In this document: positions 1 through 8,545 of the stretch, piece after piece
How positions within the stretch are numbered: the stretch's first letter is position 1
Layout of the letters: every line of letters begins with the position of its first letter
Assembly: GCA_024235595.1 (NCBI GenBank)
Contig: JACKMC010000012.1
Location: forward strand, 1 to 64,000
Length of the DNA stretch: 64,000 bases
Direction: 5' to 3'
Source of the DNA: Zoogloeaceae bacterium
GTDB lineage: Bacteria; Pseudomonadota; Gammaproteobacteria; Burkholderiales; Rhodocyclaceae
Notes under the pieces: generated by a model
Seen by the model: only the letters and a program-made list of their open reading frames with translations
Databases searched by the model: none
Told to the model about the DNA's origin: nothing
Translations under genes and position numbers: made by a program

Positions 1-587
1 TTGCGAACCGCGTGCTGGGCGAACGCGAGCAACGCACCTGCGAAAACTGCACGAAGACCCAGACCACGCCTGGCGTCGGGCTCACGCCAGTGATCCAGGA
101 AGAGTACGAGACCAAGCTGCAGGTCCTGCAGGAGCTGGTGACGGGCGCCCGGCCGACGACGCCGACCAATCTTGACGCGGCCGGCAGCAGCTCGCTGCCG
201 ATCACCCGCGGCGTGATCGAGGCCCTGCGGGACGAACCCGACCAGGACGTGCTGGGCAAGCGCCTGGCGTCGGAGGCGGCGCTGTCCAGCGTGCTGGAGA
301 AGGCCCTGCTGCTGCAGCGCACGTTGCTCACCGGCAAGAAGGAGCCGAACGTCGCCGCCAACGAACTGGCCGTGCGGGCGGTCGACCAGGAGAACAGCGC
401 GCTGGAGCAGGAGATCAACAACCTCAAGACTGAGCTGGAGCTGCGGCGCACGCTGGCCGGCAACTCGGCGATGGCGATCATCCAGCGCCACAGCACTCGC
501 GCTGCCGGCTCGCGCGGCATCTTCGAGGGCGACACCACACGCGACCGGCTGCGGGAAGTCCAGAAGCCGCGGAGCGGTACGCCATGA
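1..587 (+). CDS. ICE conjugation protein, PFL_4711 family (C-terminal part)
   Basis: The reading frame is already open at the window edge (first full codon at base 3), so this is the C-terminal part of a longer protein. About 195 residues are visible: a CENCTKT cysteine motif near the start, then a glutamate/leucine-rich stretch that looks helical or coiled-coil (ALEQEINNLKTELELR), and a basic tail. The sequence resembles the PFL_4711-type (TIGR03755) integrating conjugative element proteins, an envelope component of the type IV secretion-like transfer machinery in ICEs of the PFGI-1/ICEclc type. The stop overlaps the next gene's start by 4 nt (ATGA), and TraG-N follows, which is the usual order in these elements. 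The family call is from memory of the family and context; the N-terminus cannot be judged. Confidence 0.7.
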   Translation, partial: ANRVLGEREQRTCENCTKTQTTPGVGLTPVIQEEYETKLQVLQELVTGARPTTPTNLDAAGSSSLPITRGVIEALRDEPDQDVLGKRLASEAALSSVLEKALLLQRTLLTGKKEPNVAANELAVRAVDQENSALEQEINNLKTELELRRTLAGNSAMAIIQRHSTRAAGSRGIFEGDTTRDRLREVQKPRSGTP

Positions 588-937
588 GCCGGCTGGCCTG
601 GCTGCGGCTGCCATGGCTGTTCAACCGCCGCGTCGGCGTGGCGCTGCTGTGGACCTTGCTGGTGGTGGCCGCCGCGGTGGCGGTGAACATCGCCGGCATC
701 CACGTGGTCGGCGGCGTCGAGGGCTGGCAGCACTGGCTGCAGGCGCACGCCGGCCACTTCTTCGTGTGGCGGCTGTGCCTCTACGGGACGACGGCTTACG
801 GCTGGTGGTGGATGCGCCAGCGCCTGCTGCGGCGGGAGCCATCCCGCGAGACGCATCAGCGCCTGCTGCGCACGGAGATCGCGGCCGTGATCGCTGTGGT
901 CGCGCTGGAAGCCAGTCAACTGTTGCGGCACGGCTGA
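584..937 (+). CDS. small ICE membrane protein, uncharacterised
   Basis: This 117-residue protein overlaps the preceding gene by 4 nt, so the two are translationally coupled. A basic N-terminus (SRLAWLRLPWLFNRR) is followed by a clear membrane segment (about residues 18-42, rich in V, A and L), an aromatic, Trp-rich middle (GWQHWLQAH, YGWWWMRQR) and a second hydrophobic stretch near the C-terminus (AAVIAVVALEASQLL). I recognise no enzymatic motif. Its position between a PFL_4711-type gene and traG matches small hypothetical membrane proteins in the transfer module of related ICEs, so a structural or assembly role in conjugation is inferred from context only. Confidence 0.65.
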   Translation: MSRLAWLRLPWLFNRRVGVALLWTLLVVAAAVAVNIAGIHVVGGVEGWQHWLQAHAGHFFVWRLCLYGTTAYGWWWMRQRLLRREPSRETHQRLLRTEIAAVIAVVALEASQLLRHG

Positions 938-952
938 GACCGGGAGGCGGGC

Positions 953-2473
953 ATGACGCTCTACACCACGGACTACCTGGAGTATTACCTGACCCTGGTG
1001 GCTTGGGTGGTCAACAACGGCATCTGGAGCATCCTCGTGGCCAGCGGCGTGTTCGCGCTCCCGTTCGTGGCCATCGTGATCCAGGAATGGCTCAAGGCCC
1101 GCAGCGAAGGTGCGGACGAAGGCAACAAGGGCGTGCTGTCGTCGATGCGCATCGAGAACCGGGTGTGGGTGGCGATCGTGGTCATCATGTTCGCCGGCAT
1201 CCCGTTCATCCCGGTGGATCTCGCCACGATCAGGTTCGACACCACGCGCTCCGCGCAATGCCAGGTCAACGTCCCGCTGCCCAACGACACGGGCTGGGCC
1301 AACGTCTACACCACGCTCGACAACCAGAGCGCGCTGGTGCCGGTGTGGTGGTTCTTCATGCACTCGCTGTCGAAAGCCGTGACGGGTTCCGCGGTGGCGG
1401 CGATTCCCTGCGGCACGGACCTGCGTCAGATTCGCATGGATGTGGATGCCACGCGCATCGACGATCCGGTGCTGGCACAGGAGGTCGCCGACTTCACGCA
1501 CGACTGCTACGGGCCGTCGCGCGCCAAGCTGTTCATGAACCGGCCGACGCTCTCCGACGAGCAGATGAACGACGTCACCTGGATCGGGTCGAGTTACTTC
1601 CTCGACACGCCCGGCTTCTATGACGCCTATCGATCCAAGACCCCACGCACGGCCTGGCCCTACGACGCGACCCGCGATGCAGGGCTGGCACAGGTGGACA
1701 GCGGCGGCGGCTATCCGTCCTGCCAACAGTGGTGGGCCGATGGCGGCCAGGGACTGCACAGCCGGCTGCTGGCACAGGTCGACCCGGACCTGCTGACCCG
1801 CATCGGGCGCTGGGCAGGGTTCCTGTCGCAGAGCGAGGTCAACGACTCGGTGATCCGCGCCGTGGTCTCACCGCGGCAGCAGAAGATGAACCAGGGCGCC
1901 GTCTACACCGATTACGGCGGCCAGATCGACAAGACGCTGCCGAACATCGTCACGCGCGGCGCGGGCGACCTGGGGCTGACCGTGGGCTCGCTGGCCTTCT
2001 TTCCCGCGATGGACGTGGTGCGCCAGGCGCTGCCGATGGTGCTGACGATGCTCAAGATGGCGCTCGTCATCTGCATCCCGTTGGTGCTGCTGATCGGCAC
2101 CTACGACCTGAAGACGGTGATGACGGTTAGCTGCGTCCAGTTCGCGCTGTTCTTCGTGGACTTCTGGTTCCAGCTCGCACGCTGGATCGACAGCACGATC
2201 CTGGACGCTCTCTACGGCTGGGGGTTTGGCGCGGACAGGCCGCACGCCAACTTCGACCCATTGATCGGCCTGAACAATGCGTTCGGTGACATGCTGCTGA
2301 ACTTCGTCATGGCAACGATGTTCATCGTACTGCCGAGCTTGTGGGTTACCGCACTGGGCTGGGTAGGGGTTCGTGCTGGCGGCATGCTTCAAGGTTTGGC
2401 AAACGGGACCAGGGACGCAGGGCAAGCAGGTGGCAAGGGATCGAATCTATTGATCAGTGCTGCCAAAAAGTAG
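953..2473 (+). CDS. traG: conjugal transfer protein with TraG N-terminal domain
   Basis: This 506-residue inner-membrane protein is preceded by a strong Shine-Dalgarno (GGGAGG, 953 ATG). It has hydrophobic segments near residues 10-45 and 63-85, a large hydrophilic loop with several cysteines (about residues 100-345), then several membrane helices (about 345-480), and ends in a Gly-rich tail. This layout and sequence match TraG N-terminal-domain proteins of ICEs, relatives of F-plasmid TraG, which acts in mating-pair formation and stabilisation. The C-terminal periplasmic domain of F TraG is absent, as is usual in ICE homologues. The gene ends 11 nt from the convergent DUF3742 gene, marking the right end of the transfer block. 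Confidence 0.85.
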   Translation: MTLYTTDYLEYYLTLVAWVVNNGIWSILVASGVFALPFVAIVIQEWLKARSEGADEGNKGVLSSMRIENRVWVAIVVIMFAGIPFIPVDLATIRFDTTRSAQCQVNVPLPNDTGWANVYTTLDNQSALVPVWWFFMHSLSKAVTGSAVAAIPCGTDLRQIRMDVDATRIDDPVLAQEVADFTHDCYGPSRAKLFMNRPTLSDEQMNDVTWIGSSYFLDTPGFYDAYRSKTPRTAWPYDATRDAGLAQVDSGGGYPSCQQWWADGGQGLHSRLLAQVDPDLLTRIGRWAGFLSQSEVNDSVIRAVVSPRQQKMNQGAVYTDYGGQIDKTLPNIVTRGAGDLGLTVGSLAFFPAMDVVRQALPMVLTMLKMALVICIPLVLLIGTYDLKTVMTVSCVQFALFFVDFWFQLARWIDSTILDALYGWGFGADRPHANFDPLIGLNNAFGDMLLNFVMATMFIVLPSLWVTALGWVGVRAGGMLQGLANGTRDAGQAGGKGSNLLISAAKK

Positions 2474-2484
2474 CTTGCCGCACA

Positions 2485-2859
2485 TCAGTCGTCTTTAAAC
2501 CGCGGGTCTGGATCGTCGTTGTGCATCGTTGGGTGATAGAACAGACCTTCGCGGTGATCGCGCTCCTCTGCCTTGCGACCGAGAAAATCGGAATCGCTTT
2601 CCGTATTGTCTTGCCTTGCGATCCAAGCCGCAGCCAAGATGCCCCCGATCAGCAACGCCAGCCAGAACGCGACGTAGAGCAGTATCCCGAGCGCCGTGAG
2701 CTTGACTACCGCGAGAACGACCTTGGCAACGTTCGGCGTCCATCCTTGAGCCACCAGCCATCCATTTGCCCGCCGATCCAAACGCACGCAACCTCGCCAC
2801 GCCCGTCCCAACATCCGGCCTAGGCATTCCGCGAAAGTTGTCTGTGCAACGGGTTTCAT
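2485..2859 (-). CDS. DUF3742 family protein
   Basis: This 124-residue protein has a basic N-terminal region (FAECLGRMLGRAWRGC), a long membrane segment (about residues 44-80, VVLAVVKLTALGILLYVAFW and onward) and an acidic, Asp/Asn-rich tail ending DPDPRFKDD. It matches the DUF3742 proteins found next to traG in ICEs of this type; their function is unknown. It lies only 14 nt after the qatD stop on the same strand, so it could be read from the qat operon, although its family belongs to the conjugation backbone. The defence cargo may therefore have been inserted just upstream of it. Confidence 0.7.
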   Translation of the reverse strand: MKPVAQTTFAECLGRMLGRAWRGCVRLDRRANGWLVAQGWTPNVAKVVLAVVKLTALGILLYVAFWLALLIGGILAAAWIARQDNTESDSDFLGRKAEERDHREGLFYHPTMHNDDPDPRFKDD

Positions 2860-2873
2860 GATGGCTACCAGGG

Positions 2874-3623
2874 TTATGCCAAAAGGGCTCGAAGGTTGCC
2901 GCGAATGACATCCGCCATTTCGGCCGCTTGCATACCGCGCAACCGGCCTAGAGCTTCCACCACGACTGCCACATCGACCGGTTGCGAGGGTCGCTTGCCG
3001 GTGCGGGTGAAGGGCCCATCTGTCTCAGTCAGCATCCGATCCAAGGGGATGGTCTGAACCATCGCGACGTGCCTCTCTTTGTCCAACATTCCCGCATTGA
3101 TCGAGAAGTAGCAACCCAGCTCCAACGCTCGCTTCGCCTCACTTTTCGTTCCCGTGAACCAGTGGAGAACGATCTTGCCACGTTCCGGCGGCAGATGCGC
3201 CTCGACAAGATCGAGCACCGCCTTGGCCGATCTAATGCTGTGGGTCGTGATGATCTTGCCACCCGCCTCCGCGCAACGTTGCAACACGTGCTGAAACACG
3301 CGCTTCTGGGCATCGAGCGACTTGAAGAACTGAGGGCCGGCGTCCAACCCGACCTCGCCGACATAGCGAGTCTCTGAAAGATACCGGTCCCATAGCTCGA
3401 TTTCGTTCTCGCGCTCTGCGACCAACTGGGGGTGCAGCCCGAGCGCCGCTCGAACATGCTTCGTGCGCTGTGCGAGTTCGTGATTGCGAGGCCAGGCGCG
3501 AGGTGTCGTCGTCACCGCAAGCGTGAGCACCCCGGCCGCGTCAGCGTCCCGAACAGCCACGGCATGGTCCGGATAAAGGTCCAAGTGGCAGTGAAAGTCC
3601 ACGAGACCGGTTGTTGCGATCAT
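2874..3623 (-). CDS. qatD: QatD, TatD-family nuclease of the Qat anti-phage system
   Basis: This 249-residue metal-dependent hydrolase has the TatD pattern: HCH at residues 11-13, LGLHPQLV, the GEVGLD glutamate, a THS histidine, LHWFTG, and TETDGP near the C-terminus, so all expected metal-binding residues are present. TatD proteins are DNases. In the known Qat (QatABCD) defence system the TatD-like protein is the fourth component, and here it is last in a leftward operon after QatA, QatB and QatC. It starts 13 nt after the qatC stop with a possible AAGGTG ribosome site. A housekeeping tatD would normally sit near holB or tmk, so this context supports a defence role. Confidence 0.85.
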   Translation of the reverse strand: MIATTGLVDFHCHLDLYPDHAVAVRDADAAGVLTLAVTTTPRAWPRNHELAQRTKHVRAALGLHPQLVAERENEIELWDRYLSETRYVGEVGLDAGPQFFKSLDAQKRVFQHVLQRCAEAGGKIITTHSIRSAKAVLDLVEAHLPPERGKIVLHWFTGTKSEAKRALELGCYFSINAGMLDKERHVAMVQTIPLDRMLTETDGPFTRTGKRPSQPVDVAVVVEALGRLRGMQAAEMADVIRGNLRALLA

Positions 3624-3636
3624 GCGCGCACCTTAG

Positions 3637-5004
3637 TCAACTCGGCCGCGCCTCGACGCCATCGATGAGCCGGGCGACTTCATCAAGGCCGCGCCGGTAG
3701 ACATCGGCGAGTTCATCGAGGTGCGCGGCTTCGTCAGCAAGCGAGCCGGGTTTATGGATCAAGAGGTTCGCAAGCTGCGGTCGCCCTTTCAAGCGCTCGA
3801 TTGCGTACTGAAACGACCTGACCTGCTTTCCGGGCGACTCGCGCGTGTCCAGTGGCTGCGCGCGGAGGTCCGGCACGGTGTACGTAGTCGCATCGCTTCC
3901 GTTGCCCCATGCCGCCATCAGCGCCGCACGGCGAATCAGGCACGGCAAGCAATACCCGCAGTGCTCGATTCCGAGTCCCTGCCACCGACCCTTGGTGGGG
4001 GAGGAACACGACAGAGAGTCCGACGCCAGCTTCTTCAAGAGTGCTGGGTTGCGACAGCCCGCGGCCATCTCCCCTTTCGTTTTGTCCCAATAGGGGTTCA
4101 GGATCTCCCCGTCTATGCCGAGTGCGCCGAGCAGGTCGTTCCACCTTGCCATGTAGTACGGATGCGTCGTGCGGGTACTGTTCGAGCCCAGCCGCAGTGG
4201 GTCCAGCGGCACATTCAGAGCGATCAGCCCGTTCTCGGGAACCCGCAGCGTGAAGCGTCGTCCCAGTCCAGTACCAGCGAACACCCCGAGCGCGAGGAAC
4301 AGGAACGATCTTCCCCGCGTGCTGTTCTCCGAGCCGACTCCTTCCACGAGGCCATCGTCGAAGGTCATTCCGACGCGTAGCCGCTCGAAGGATGACCTGT
4401 CGTAGTGCTTCTTCAAGCCCGTAAGCAACTTGCCCTGCGCGTCGCTGGTGGCGCCTTCACCGAAGTGACTGACCAGCAATGGGGTCGCGCCGTCCTCCAA
4501 GAGGTCTATGGCGCCGATAAGGCTGTCCAGCCCGCCCGAAAAGAGGCTCAGGGAGTCGAAGGGTGGACAGATAAGACTCGGGGGCGCCTCCTCAGCGATC
4601 GTCGTGAACCGAGCCGGACGCGCCCTGAACCCGATCGTCCATCGATCTCCCGTCAAGAAATCCAGCGACTTCTTCAGCGTCGCTGTCGCAGTTCCCCAAC
4701 GAACCGGATCACTGACCGGAACAACCAGACGAATCTCGCGCGTCCAGGAGTCTTGCGATTGCTCAGCTCGCGAGATGCGCGTGTCCGCGGCATGCACGTG
4801 AGCAGCCAGCACTAGCAGGTCGACGCCAATCTCCGAGGGAAAGACGCCGATCTTCTTCAAGCTAGTTAGCGCACCACCGATGCCATGGTCCAGGGACCTC
4901 TCGCCGGCGACGAGCTGCAAGTAGGTCCTCTGTTCATCCACACCGACCGGAACATCAACGTGGTCATCGGGGCCGAAGCGCCCCGCCAAGAGTTGTCGCT
5001 TCAT
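3637..5004 (-). CDS. qatC: QatC, QueC-like enzyme of the Qat anti-phage system
   Basis: This 455-residue protein has a C-terminal QueC-like domain. The ATP-pyrophosphatase loop SGGLDS is at residues 156-161, and a cysteine cluster (EHCGYCLPC, around residue 360) matches QueC zinc ligands. QueC makes 7-cyano-7-deazaguanine for tRNA modification; QatC homologues instead work in phage defence. The extra N-terminal ~150 residues and the setting in the qat operon argue against queuosine synthesis. I chose the ATG at 5004 because it overlaps the qatB stop as ATGA; a longer frame to 5136 exists but its start would lie deep inside qatB. Confidence 0.88.
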   Translation of the reverse strand: MKRQLLAGRFGPDDHVDVPVGVDEQRTYLQLVAGERSLDHGIGGALTSLKKIGVFPSEIGVDLLVLAAHVHAADTRISRAEQSQDSWTREIRLVVPVSDPVRWGTATATLKKSLDFLTGDRWTIGFRARPARFTTIAEEAPPSLICPPFDSLSLFSGGLDSLIGAIDLLEDGATPLLVSHFGEGATSDAQGKLLTGLKKHYDRSSFERLRVGMTFDDGLVEGVGSENSTRGRSFLFLALGVFAGTGLGRRFTLRVPENGLIALNVPLDPLRLGSNSTRTTHPYYMARWNDLLGALGIDGEILNPYWDKTKGEMAAGCRNPALLKKLASDSLSCSSPTKGRWQGLGIEHCGYCLPCLIRRAALMAAWGNGSDATTYTVPDLRAQPLDTRESPGKQVRSFQYAIERLKGRPQLANLLIHKPGSLADEAAHLDELADVYRRGLDEVARLIDGVEARPS

Positions 5005-5885
5005 TGGTTGGCCTCCGCATCCCCCAGGGTCTGCAGGATCGCAAACGCGGACTCGTACACGGTGTCGACGAAGGTTTGAATGCGTTCGGGCGTGAGATTC
5101 GGTGACTCCGCCCGGGCCCGGGTCAGCGCGTCGCACACCCCGCCCCGAATGAAGTCACGCAACTGCTGCTCGACGCGGTGTGCCGCTTGGGCGTCCACCG
5201 GCATGGTCACGGCCTTGGTGCCGATGTCATTGCAGATCCGCGCTTCGATCGCATGCGTGGCGTACAGCTCGAAGACCGTTTGCATCTGATTCGGCGTGAA
5301 AGTGGTCAGGTCAGTCAACCCTTCGCTGGCCAGTTCAACGACGGTTTCGATGTAAGCCTCACGGGCGATGCCTTCATCGACGGTGCCTGCGCCTGGGCAG
5401 ATGTAGTCGGCCAGGCCCACGAAAATCTCGGTGATCGGGCGACCTGCCAGGGACTCCAAGTCGAGCGCGCGCAAGGCCTCGCGCACCCCCCGCGCCTGCG
5501 CGTCAACCAGGAAGCCGAGAAGGCGCGCGCCGGCACTGCGAGAGGCTCCCATTCGCTGGGCTGCCTGCCGGGCACCGCCGGCGGATGTGGAGACGTATCT
5601 TGAAACGGCCCGGCCAAGGTTGGCCCTGTCAGTGCCGCCGGAACCAGCAAATCGCGTGAAGCAATTGCGGGCGCCGGAGAAACGCTGCGGGTCTGCCGTT
5701 CTTGGAATTGGCAGGTGATTTGGCGGCACAGGCGGCACGCCGCCGTCGGCCGGCGGCTGGCCGTCCGGCCCAGCTCCCGTGCCTGCAGGAGCAGCGGGAG
5801 CGTCACCGCCATCAGCGCCGCCGAGCCATGATGGAACAAGCGGAGTGCCGCCGCCAGGGCCACCGTAAGCTGTCGAAGTGCCCAT
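5001..5885 (-). CDS. qatB: QatB, Qat anti-phage system component
   Basis: This 294-residue protein begins Met-Gly-Thr-Ser with a glycine-rich segment, followed by about 40 residues of Ala/Gly/Pro-rich low complexity (roughly 20-55) and then a mostly helical domain. No enzymatic motif is visible. Position two between a KAP ATPase and a QueC-like protein, and the MGTS start, fit QatB of the QatABCD system. Its ATG overlaps the qatA stop by one base (TGATG), and its stop overlaps the qatC start (ATGA). QueC-like enzymes in other defence systems have been reported to conjugate a deazaguanine to a partner's N-terminus, so Gly2 here is a candidate target; that is inference. Confidence 0.8.
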   Translation of the reverse strand: MGTSTAYGGPGGGTPLVPSWLGGADGGDAPAAPAGTGAGPDGQPPADGGVPPVPPNHLPIPRTADPQRFSGARNCFTRFAGSGGTDRANLGRAVSRYVSTSAGGARQAAQRMGASRSAGARLLGFLVDAQARGVREALRALDLESLAGRPITEIFVGLADYICPGAGTVDEGIAREAYIETVVELASEGLTDLTTFTPNQMQTVFELYATHAIEARICNDIGTKAVTMPVDAQAAHRVEQQLRDFIRGGVCDALTRARAESPNLTPERIQTFVDTVYESAFAILQTLGDAEANQ

Positions 5886-7828
5886 CAGCGTCCTCCCTTT
5901 ACGTCCTTGAGGGCCGCTTCGGCGCTTGCTTTGAGGCCGGGGTTATTGGCGACCTTGCTCCACTCGCCCAGCAGCTTTGTCAGACGAGCGGCGCATTCGG
6001 CATCTTTAATGACACCCTGCCAGCCGCTGACAGTCCATGGGCCACACTTGCCACTTGGCAATGCTTCCAAGAAGTCCATCAACCGGCCCTGCAAGCCAGG
6101 TTGCGCCTTCACGAGAACGACAAGTCCATCAACACCCGCGGGCTTGGTGTCGAAGGTGCCCGTGCTCATGATCTTGGTGCGCACGGCCTCGAACACCTTC
6201 TCCGCTTCGGGCTGCACGAGCTGCTTCAACTCGGCCTCATAGCCCTGGACGGTCATCTTGCCGCTGAACAGCTTCTCCACCACGCCGGCCAAGTGACCCA
6301 GCACGGACACCGGGCCGAAGTAGTCCTTCTTGTCCTTCGTCACGAACAAGTAGGGGCGTAGATCGAGACCCAAGAGTTTGGGTGACAGGCGCGCCCAGTC
6401 GCACACCGTCTCTGACGACCGCCATTCAGTCAACACGGCGTTGTCAAGCGCCGGCCCCGGCTCGCCGGCTCTCTGTCCCTTCCGCTCGCCGGCCTGCGAT
6501 TCCTTACCGTCGGCCGTCGCCAGCCCCTTTTCAAGCGTTTCGAGGTCCTCGCATAGCCCCTGCGGGTGGACCGCGGCGACAAACGCGATCTGCTCGAACA
6601 GCCTCGGGATGAAGCGCTCAGCGAGCATGAGCTTCGCGAGCACGGGCAGTTTGATATCGTCCCCGAATCCGCGCGCGGCCGCAGTACGCTCACGCAGCAG
6701 CAGCGTGTTGAGGAAGCGTTTGATCTGACGCGGGTTGCCCTTCGTACCGCTCGCCAGGATGGGGCCAATCTGGTCACTGAGGGCAAGCGCGTTGTTCGCC
6801 TTCTCGGCTTGCTTGCTGAGCGCCGTCTTGACGGTCGCCGCATCCAAACCGCCACTGGTCCAAGGACGCTTCAGCTTCTCACGCGCCACGCCAATCAGGT
6901 TCGCATAGTCGGCGTCGTTTTCACCGATTTCGGCGCCGGCCAGCAGCAGCGTGACGTAAATCCGTGTCTCGGTCTCGCCCAGCGCCGGGATACGGAATGG
7001 GACCTGGATGAGCTTTTCGAGGTAGTTGCGTGCGTAGTCCCGCGGTCCGGTGCTGTCCGGCAGATCGGGAAAGTGCTTGCGCACCGCATACTCGATCATC
7101 GCCTCGTCGGCCGCGACGACGAACGCTGTCCGGGCGGTGAACACGAACAACCGGATCGCTTCGAGCGTTTCGATGGCGGTGTCTGGCAAGCAGCGATCGA
7201 GGTCATCGATCAGGACGATGAGCTGTTTGATCCCCGCGTCCTTCAGGAGCTGGTCGAAGGCCTTGCGGAACGCTTCCACTTCCTCGGGCACATTCTTTGT
7301 TTCGCCCGGCTTCAGCACGGCCTTCACCTCGTCGATCGCCGTCGAGAGGCTTTCTTTCGTGGCGAGCTTGGCAGGATCCGCTATCACCGCTTCGAGCGAG
7401 CCGACGATAGCTCCGATTTGATCGGGTGTCGGAATGCCTGTGAACGCGGTCAGGGCGAGGCCGCCGGCTCTCTTCGCCACCTTCAGCCAGTCGATGCGCC
7501 GGAAGACATCCTTGACCGCGGCCGCGGCCTTGTTCAGGGCCGGACGCTTCTCGACCAAGCCCGTGACGATCCCCTCGATCAGGGCGATCTTGGCATCCTC
7601 GAAGCCTTGAAAGCGCCATCCGTTGAACTTGAGGCACAGGACTTCGTCCTTGTCGGCGAACCCCGCCTCGATCATTTCGAGCACGCTGGACTTGCCCGCA
7701 CCCCAGTCGCCATGCACGCCGATCGTCACCGGATGGTCGGGCCTGGCGCGAAGCAACTCGATGATCGTGGTCGCGATGGCCTCGTTGTTCAGCAGGTCGA
7801 CCCGGGTTTCGTTGTCGGTCAGAATCAT
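5885..7828 (-). CDS. qatA: QatA, KAP-family P-loop ATPase of the Qat anti-phage system
   Basis: This 647-residue KAP-type NTPase has Walker A GDWGAGKS at residues 40-47 and a Walker B-like LIVLIDDLDR at 203-212, with the long insertion between them that is typical of the KAP family. The C-terminal half is helical without a recognised catalytic motif. In Qat systems QatA is the ATPase and likely the sensor or effector-assembly component. Its start overlaps the preceding hydrolase stop by 4 nt (ATGA), so expression is coupled to that gene. Family and neighbours agree well; no truncation or frameshift is seen. Confidence 0.88.
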   Translation of the reverse strand: MILTDNETRVDLLNNEAIATTIIELLRARPDHPVTIGVHGDWGAGKSSVLEMIEAGFADKDEVLCLKFNGWRFQGFEDAKIALIEGIVTGLVEKRPALNKAAAAVKDVFRRIDWLKVAKRAGGLALTAFTGIPTPDQIGAIVGSLEAVIADPAKLATKESLSTAIDEVKAVLKPGETKNVPEEVEAFRKAFDQLLKDAGIKQLIVLIDDLDRCLPDTAIETLEAIRLFVFTARTAFVVAADEAMIEYAVRKHFPDLPDSTGPRDYARNYLEKLIQVPFRIPALGETETRIYVTLLLAGAEIGENDADYANLIGVAREKLKRPWTSGGLDAATVKTALSKQAEKANNALALSDQIGPILASGTKGNPRQIKRFLNTLLLRERTAAARGFGDDIKLPVLAKLMLAERFIPRLFEQIAFVAAVHPQGLCEDLETLEKGLATADGKESQAGERKGQRAGEPGPALDNAVLTEWRSSETVCDWARLSPKLLGLDLRPYLFVTKDKKDYFGPVSVLGHLAGVVEKLFSGKMTVQGYEAELKQLVQPEAEKVFEAVRTKIMSTGTFDTKPAGVDGLVVLVKAQPGLQGRLMDFLEALPSGKCGPWTVSGWQGVIKDAECAARLTKLLGEWSKVANNPGLKASAEAALKDVKGGR

Positions 7829-8433
7829 CGGCGTTGATCTCCCCCTGGCAGTTCGTTTGGCAAGTTCAAGAGTACGGAGCGGATAGCTGCGGACACCGCA
7901 TCACGCGGCCCATCCAGCCGGAGACCGAGGGTCAATTCAACTTGCACGCCAACACCGCGCCGTCCCCGATTGCAGATGTTGTTCGGATCGGTTGCCGGGA
8001 ACGAGTGCCCCTTCAGATCGACTTCCACACCAAGCCGAGCAATGGCTTGTCCGATGGATATCTTCAATGGGTCGTCAAGGCCGCCCATCAGGACGCGCTG
8101 TGCCTTGCCGCCGCAGCCGTGGATCGCGACCACGTGGTCGCAGGCGGATAGCAGTGCCAGGCAGCGCGGTTCATCAAATTTGTGGCTGGTCAGATGAAGT
8201 GCAGCGTAGTTGCCAGCCTGACGAATTACTTCGAACAGATAGAGATTGATGTCCGTGCCAGCGACGGCTCGCGCGATGTCCGACGTGAACTGCTCAATAC
8301 CTCCGCCATGCGGTGCGATGACGGCGATGGATGATCCGGCGAACGGGCGTACATGCACCCTGTAGTCCGTTCCTTCGGCTTGCGCACTGGCCAAGTCGGC
8401 ATAGCTGCCATATCCATCGGCAAGGCTACTCAT
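7825..8433 (-). CDS. poly-gamma-glutamate hydrolase family protein, first gene of the qat operon
   Basis: This 202-residue protein has the zinc-hydrolase pattern of the PghP/YjqB family: PHGGGIE (His42, Glu47), HGC (His105) and a late VQVELTLGLR glutamate (Glu166). Phage PghP cleaves poly-gamma-glutamate and has a carboxypeptidase-like fold. A GAGGGG ribosome site lies 4 nt before the ATG. It overlaps qatA by 4 nt, so it heads a five-gene transcription unit. QatABCD as usually described does not include such a protein, so it may be an accessory or regulatory enzyme, for example releasing a conjugate, or an independent anti-phage hydrolase. No signal peptide is seen, so it is probably cytoplasmic, unlike secreted capsule depolymerases. 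Confidence 0.8.
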   Translation of the reverse strand: MSSLADGYGSYADLASAQAEGTDYRVHVRPFAGSSIAVIAPHGGGIEQFTSDIARAVAGTDINLYLFEVIRQAGNYAALHLTSHKFDEPRCLALLSACDHVVAIHGCGGKAQRVLMGGLDDPLKISIGQAIARLGVEVDLKGHSFPATDPNNICNRGRRGVGVQVELTLGLRLDGPRDAVSAAIRSVLLNLPNELPGGDQRR

Positions 8434-8545
8434 CGCGCCCCTCGACTGGGAGCGCCGGCCCTTGGAGCGGTGCCAGCAAGATTGCGCACAGCGGCTCAGG
8501 CATCAGGCCCCCGTTCGAAGAAGTTGCGGCTGGCCGAGCCGGGTT

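Noticed and set aside
3637..5136. QatC as a queuosine-pathway QueC
   Set aside because: It has an additional N-terminal region of about 150 residues, lies in a qat operon, and no queD, queE or queF neighbours are present.
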